From Hofstenia miamia (Eukaryota; Xenacoelomorpha; Acoela; Hofsteniidae), in contig CABFPE010000505.1 in assembly GCA_900660155.1 (NCBI GenBank), forward strand, positions 496,557 to 560,556: DNA of 64,000 nt, read 5' to 3'. Under the pieces are notes generated by a model. The model did not search any database and was not told the origin of the DNA. It worked only from the letters and a program-made list of their open reading frames with translations. The number at the start of each line of letters is the position of its first letter. Within the stretch, counting starts at the first letter, position 1. The position numbers were made by a program, and so were the translations under genes. Positions 60,065 to 64,000 of this stretch are shown here, one piece after another.

Positions 60065-62953
60065 CTATCTCACTCTGATCTTCCTCCTCCCCATAGCTCT
60101 GGCTTTTCCATATTGCTTGCCAATGCCCACAGTCTTGTATCTTTGAACCGTCGTCTCAGCTTTTACAATTTCTTCTTGCAGTCTCCTGTTGACTTCATTT
60201 TCATCACTGAAACCTGGCTTGATCCTGCCATTGCTGATAGTGTTGTTTTTCCCAAATCTACTCATAAAGTTCTTTCTCGTATGGATCGATCCAGTGGTCG
60301 CCATGGTGGTGTTCTCATTGCCTCTCGTCTTCCTAACCTTGACATCCGTCCCATTTCTTTCGATTCATTATCCTTCGATTTCTGTTGTGGCTGTGCTGTT
60401 GTTCTCAGTGACCACATTGTTTCTCTGCTCTGCGTTTACAACCCTCCTTCGAAAAGTGCCTTCCGCATTCCCATTGCTGATTTATCATCTATGTTCGAGT
60501 CTTTTCATGACCAGTCTACCTACCTCTCTCGTCACCTTGGCTTTTCCATTCGTCCTCATTTTCTTGTTTGTGGTGACTTCAATCTTCCTAATGTCTGCTG
60601 GAATGCGTTCGACTCTGCTGACACTTATGAGTCTGCAGTTTTAGAAGTTTTTGCCTGCTATTCTCTTGAACAACTTGTATTTTCTCCTACTTCCAGCTCC
60701 TCTCTGCTTGATTTGGTTCTGTGCTCTCACCCCGATTACATATTTGACATATCTGTAATCCCTGTTCCTGCTAAGCTGTCAGATCACTCATTCGTCAGCT
60801 TCAATCTGTTTGTCAACTCTACTTCTCCATCTGCTAATCCGGCTGTTCCACAATATGCTCGATTTAACAGTGACTTTCTGTCACTTAATGCTGCTCTCTC
60901 ATCTTTGCTGCCCGTTTTTAGTGATTCCTTCTCAGTTGACGATTGGTTCACTTTCTTTCATCAAGTTATTTCTTCTTATGTTCCTCGTCGGCGGAAAAAG
61001 CGTGCTTCTCTTCCTTTCTATTTTTCGTCCCTTACTGTGCATTCCTTGAATAAATTGGAATCTTACAAACGCCATTCTGGTACTACTGCTACTCCGAAGC
61101 TTGCTTCTCTCACAGAAGATGTTATCAATTTTATGGAACTTGACAAAGTCTCTTTTTTGTCCAGCTTCTCGTCCGGTTCTCTTCAAGACTCTTATTCCTT
61201 CCTGCGTTCTCTTCATTCCAAGCCTGAGCTCCCCAATTTGAGATGGAACCTTCTTTCTGCTCACTCTGACCTGGAGAAAGCTGATCTGTTCAACGCGTAT
61301 TTTGCCTCTAACTTCTCTGTACCTGTCTCCATGTGCCCTGGTCCGCCTGCTGCCTCCCCGCTTATCCGACTTTGTGATATGGTCTTCAGCGCCCATGATA
61401 TTTCTCTCATGCTTAAATCTTGCAAGTTGTCTGGTCCTTGTTATCCTGACGGTGTTCCTTCCTTTGTAATTCATGAAACCTCCTCCACGCTTTCTATCCA
61501 TTTAAAGCATCTTTACTCCTTCATTTGCTCCACTAAGCGCTATCCCGCCTGTTGGAAGACATCTTGGATTTCTCCGCTGTTAAAATCTAATCAGCTTCCC
61601 TCCTCGCAGGTCACGTCCTACCGCCCAATAGCTATTCTATCTCGACTGTCTATCATCTTTGAACGCCTTGTTTTTCGTTATGTATTCCCAAAAATTCGTC
61701 ACCTCATCTCTTCCTCTCAGCATGGCAACCTTCCTGGTCGCTCTACGATTACTAACCTGCTCACTCTGATCGAAAACTGCTACTTTCACTCTGATAGTAA
61801 TGATCCTGGTTATATTATCTTTCTTGACATCTCAAAAGCGTTTGATCGTCTCCCTCATTCCATTCTGCTTGACAAGTTACGTTTATTTGGTTTTGATGTG
61901 GATTTCATCGAACTGTTCCAGTCCTACCTGACTAATCGCCACCAGTGTGTCAAAATCAACTCGTCTATCTCTTCTCCTGTCCCCGTTACTAGTGGTGCCC
62001 CTCAAGGCTCAGTGTTTGCTGTTCTTTTCTTCCTCGTTGCCATTAACGACCTCCCTCATTCTGTTCTCAACTCGTCTTGCCTGTTGTATGTCGACGACAC
62101 TGCGATTTTTGATTTTGGTTGGTCTTTTGCTTCGAACATTTTTTCTGATCTTGAGCACTTGTCTACTTGGTCCTCTGTCAACCATCTTGATTTTAGCACT
62201 ACCAAGACATGTGGTATTTCCTTTTCTGTGGCTCCCCCTTCTGATTTGCCTCTACCTGTGAACTTTGCGCCTCATCACACTCATCTTGGAGTTCAACTTG
62301 CTGCAAACTTAAATTGGACTGGACATGTGTCTTTGCGTCTCCGCAAAGCTAATTCCTCGCTATTTGCCCTTTTCCGTAATGTTCCTTTTAATACCTCGTC
62401 CGCTGTGAAACTCTCTTTGTTCAAGTCCATTCCTCGCGCCATTCTTCTCTACGCGTCTCCTTGTTGGTGGCCTTCTCGTGCTTTGTTCCACTCCATGGAA
62501 CGTTTCCAGAAACGCGCTTTCAAATGGATTTCCTCTTTGGACTATAAAGACGCTCTGCTGAAATTCTCCAATTTTCCGCTGTCACTCTACTTCCATGCCT
62601 GTGATCTTCTTCTGTTCAATCAACTACTGACTCGCAAATTGGATCTTGATCCTTTTGATTTCATTAAGTTCTCCAATTCCTGCTGCACTCGCTCTGATGA
62701 TGTTGTCACCTTCTCCATTCGTCGTACAAAGAAACATCGCACCCTTCACTCGTTTTTCAATCGTGCTTGTACTGCTGCTAATTACATCTTGACTCGCAAC
62801 CCTCCAACAGCGATTGATTTCTTTTCTCCGCCACCGAGCCTCAAGAAATATTTGATGGCTTTCCTCTTTGCTGAGCTCTTCTCCAACTTCGCCTACTCTT
62901 CCATTTGCTCCCATTTCATCTCCTGTGACTGTCCTCGCTGCCATAAAACTTGA
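60065..62953 (+). CDS. LINE ORF2: APE-type endonuclease and reverse transcriptase
   Basis: An open frame of 962 codons follows the TGA of ORF1 without a frame change. Endonuclease motifs: LLANAHSLVSLNRR (catalytic Asn region, from 60113), FIFITETWLD (Glu), CGDFNLPNVCW (about 60567), LSDHSFVSF (about 60775). Reverse transcriptase motifs: SYRPIAILSRLSIIFERL, FLDISKAFDRLPH (61820), GAPQGSVFAVLFFLVAINDL, YVDDTAIF (catalytic YxDD, 62087). A Cys/His tail ends CPRCHKT. All catalytic residues are present. No ATG occurs before the endonuclease Asn motif; the first Met (MDRSSGRHGG) is already inside the nuclease domain. Translation therefore probably depends on ORF1, by readthrough of the TGA or re-initiation. 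Confidence 0.93.
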   Translation, partial: LSHSDLPPPHSSGFSILLANAHSLVSLNRRLSFYNFFLQSPVDFIFITETWLDPAIADSVVFPKSTHKVLSRMDRSSGRHGGVLIASRLPNLDIRPISFDSLSFDFCCGCAVVLSDHIVSLLCVYNPPSKSAFRIPIADLSSMFESFHDQSTYLSRHLGFSIRPHFLVCGDFNLPNVCWNAFDSADTYESAVLEVFACYSLEQLVFSPTSSSSLLDLVLCSHPDYIFDISVIPVPAKLSDHSFVSFNLFVNSTSPSANPAVPQYARFNSDFLSLNAALSSLLPVFSDSFSVDDWFTFFHQVISSYVPRRRKKRASLPFYFSSLTVHSLNKLESYKRHSGTTATPKLASLTEDVINFMELDKVSFLSSFSSGSLQDSYSFLRSLHSKPELPNLRWNLLSAHSDLEKADLFNAYFASNFSVPVSMCPGPPAASPLIRLCDMVFSAHDISLMLKSCKLSGPCYPDGVPSFVIHETSSTLSIHLKHLYSFICSTKRYPACWKTSWISPLLKSNQLPSSQVTSYRPIAILSRLSIIFERLVFRYVFPKIRHLISSSQHGNLPGRSTITNLLTLIENCYFHSDSNDPGYIIFLDISKAFDRLPHSILLDKLRLFGFDVDFIELFQSYLTNRHQCVKINSSISSPVPVTSGAPQGSVFAVLFFLVAINDLPHSVLNSSCLLYVDDTAIFDFGWSFASNIFSDLEHLSTWSSVNHLDFSTTKTCGISFSVAPPSDLPLPVNFAPHHTHLGVQLAANLNWTGHVSLRLRKANSSLFALFRNVPFNTSSAVKLSLFKSIPRAILLYASPCWWPSRALFHSMERFQKRAFKWISSLDYKDALLKFSNFPLSLYFHACDLLLFNQLLTRKLDLDPFDFIKFSNSCCTRSDDVVTFSIRRTKKHRTLHSFFNRACTAANYILTRNPPTAIDFFSPPPSLKKYLMAFLFAELFSNFAYSSICSHFISCDCPRCHKT

Positions 62954-63042
62954 CTTTTTTTATTTATTTTTATTGTGTATGCCTTCAGCGGCTAAATAAA
63001 GTCATTGATTATTATTATTATTATTATTATCTTAGAAACTAC

Positions 63043-64000
63043 AACCAAACTACACATTAAATTGCTCGGTGTATCCAAAACGATACAATATCGGTTTTGT
63101 CCACACTTTCAAACGATTTTCTCAAAATGTATTAAGAGATTTCGCAATCCTTCGATATTTACAAATCTATAGGTAAATGGCTGCCCCTTATGTCGAACAT
63201 TAGTAATAAAAATTCAATTTTTTTTGAAAAACTTTCACATTTTCTACATAACTAATATTAAGATGTTATGCAGCACTACTTGATATATCTATAGTGACTT
63301 ATGAGTATTTAAAGTGTTTTTATCAATCTCTTTTGTAATCAACGGGTTTGACTATTCATTCTCCAATAACAAGCATCGTTTTGTTATCCAAAAACACATG
63401 GAGTTGAGATCAGCAACGAATAGCACCAACACATTGTTAATATGGGCACTAGCAGCATTAACACTTCCTATAAGAAACAACACCAGGGTTTACTTCTTCA
63501 AATATTAATTAAGCTCTTTGAACGAATTGACGAGGCAACACTTGCTAAAAACTACCTCACGGTAGATATTCATAAATTGTAAACAAACTTTCTGTCAATA
63601 TTTTGGTAGCACGATTTTTACGCCTAAAAGTTTTCATTAAAAAAGAGGACATTTGGCATAAATACACAGATTGCCGAAAAATAATCAACCATCAAATCAA
63701 ATGAACATTTTTCTCATCCCCCAAAACGACGTTTAATAATAAAGAATGAAAGATTATATGATGCCGTTGATTTATTTGTGTCGAAAGTTTTTATTATGGT
63801 TTCTAGTTCATTTGCATTTATGAGTATGTTTTTCTTGGGAATTTATTAATATTTTTCTATCTCTTATATTGGGGAAAATTGAAATTGCCAAGTTCCGTAA
63901 ACGTTGTATTATTCTTGTTTTTTCTGTTGTACGTTGGTTATCAATACCTAATTCATTAATATTAGTTGAAATTCCTTCACTTTTTAACAAAATTTTATGA
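63043..64000. other. AT-rich non-coding stretch
   Basis: Nothing recognised. A minus-strand open frame at 63990-63808 has no known motif and runs close to the window edge. Confidence 0.45.

Larger units (their letters stand above)
59335..63042 (+). mobile_element. Nearly complete young LINE (Jockey/CR1 superfamily)
   Basis: The element begins close to the ORF1 ATG at 59341 and ends with a 3' UTR (GCCTTCAGCGGCTAAATAAA) and an (ATT)n tail at about 63015-63040. It is much richer in C and T than its surroundings. ORF2 is uninterrupted; ORF1 has one frame change. Two further copies in this window share the same 3' end. The left boundary is set by the change in composition, because no target duplication was identified, so a short 5' UTR or a 5' truncation cannot be separated. 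Confidence 0.9.

Noticed and set aside
60932-61501. A 189-codon open frame on the minus strand
   Set aside because: It is antisense to the LINE reverse transcriptase gene and its composition mirrors that frame.

Overview
The window looks like nuclear DNA from an AT-rich, transposon-filled invertebrate animal genome. The evidence is GT-AG introns, metazoan-type host genes, and a mixture of LINE, Penelope, hAT, mariner, piggyBac, PIF/Harbinger-like and Tc1-like elements. I cannot name the phylum from sequence alone.

Host genes. Four are supported. (1) SPCS1, the 12 kDa signal peptidase complex subunit, + strand, four exons in 10260-13052. (2) A single-exon ARF-family GTPase, + strand, 37841-38383. 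(3) UBE3D, an E2-binding HECT-like ubiquitin ligase, - strand, four exons in 49424-56835. (4) A short leucine-rich-repeat protein of LRMDA/C10orf11 type, + strand, two exons in 57594-58265. UBE3D and the LRR gene are head to head with 758 bp between their start codons. The four have no evident shared pathway.

Mobile DNA fills most of the rest. 1985-5880 is a degraded piggyBac-like element whose two ends each lie inside a perfect tandem duplication (732 and 749 bp), with an older LINE fragment inside it. 8506-9799 is a mariner with both inverted repeats, inserted in a TA microsatellite just upstream of SPCS1. 13.4-16.7 kb holds two decayed LINEs. 17534-19110 is a hAT element with transposase remains and an 8-bp target duplication. 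23530-24002 is a piggyBac-type MITE. 24649-27302 is a non-autonomous hAT with a perfect 8-bp target duplication, containing a Mutator-like insertion with a 10-bp duplication, which in turn holds a 550-bp tandem duplication. 29.3-32.7 kb holds several MITEs and a hAT transposase tail split by another hAT. 38.7-46.7 kb is a graveyard of retroelement, Penelope, LINE and DNA-transposon pieces.

A young LINE occupies 59335-63042, with an intact endonuclease/reverse-transcriptase ORF2; 3' copies of the same family lie at 46839-47887 and 7838-8012. Its ORF1 and ORF2 are in one reading frame, separated by a single TGA followed by CTA, the sequence context known for stop-codon readthrough, and ORF2 has no ATG before its endonuclease motifs. 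This is the most interesting mechanistic candidate in the window. I saw no CRISPR array, rRNA or convincing functional tRNA.
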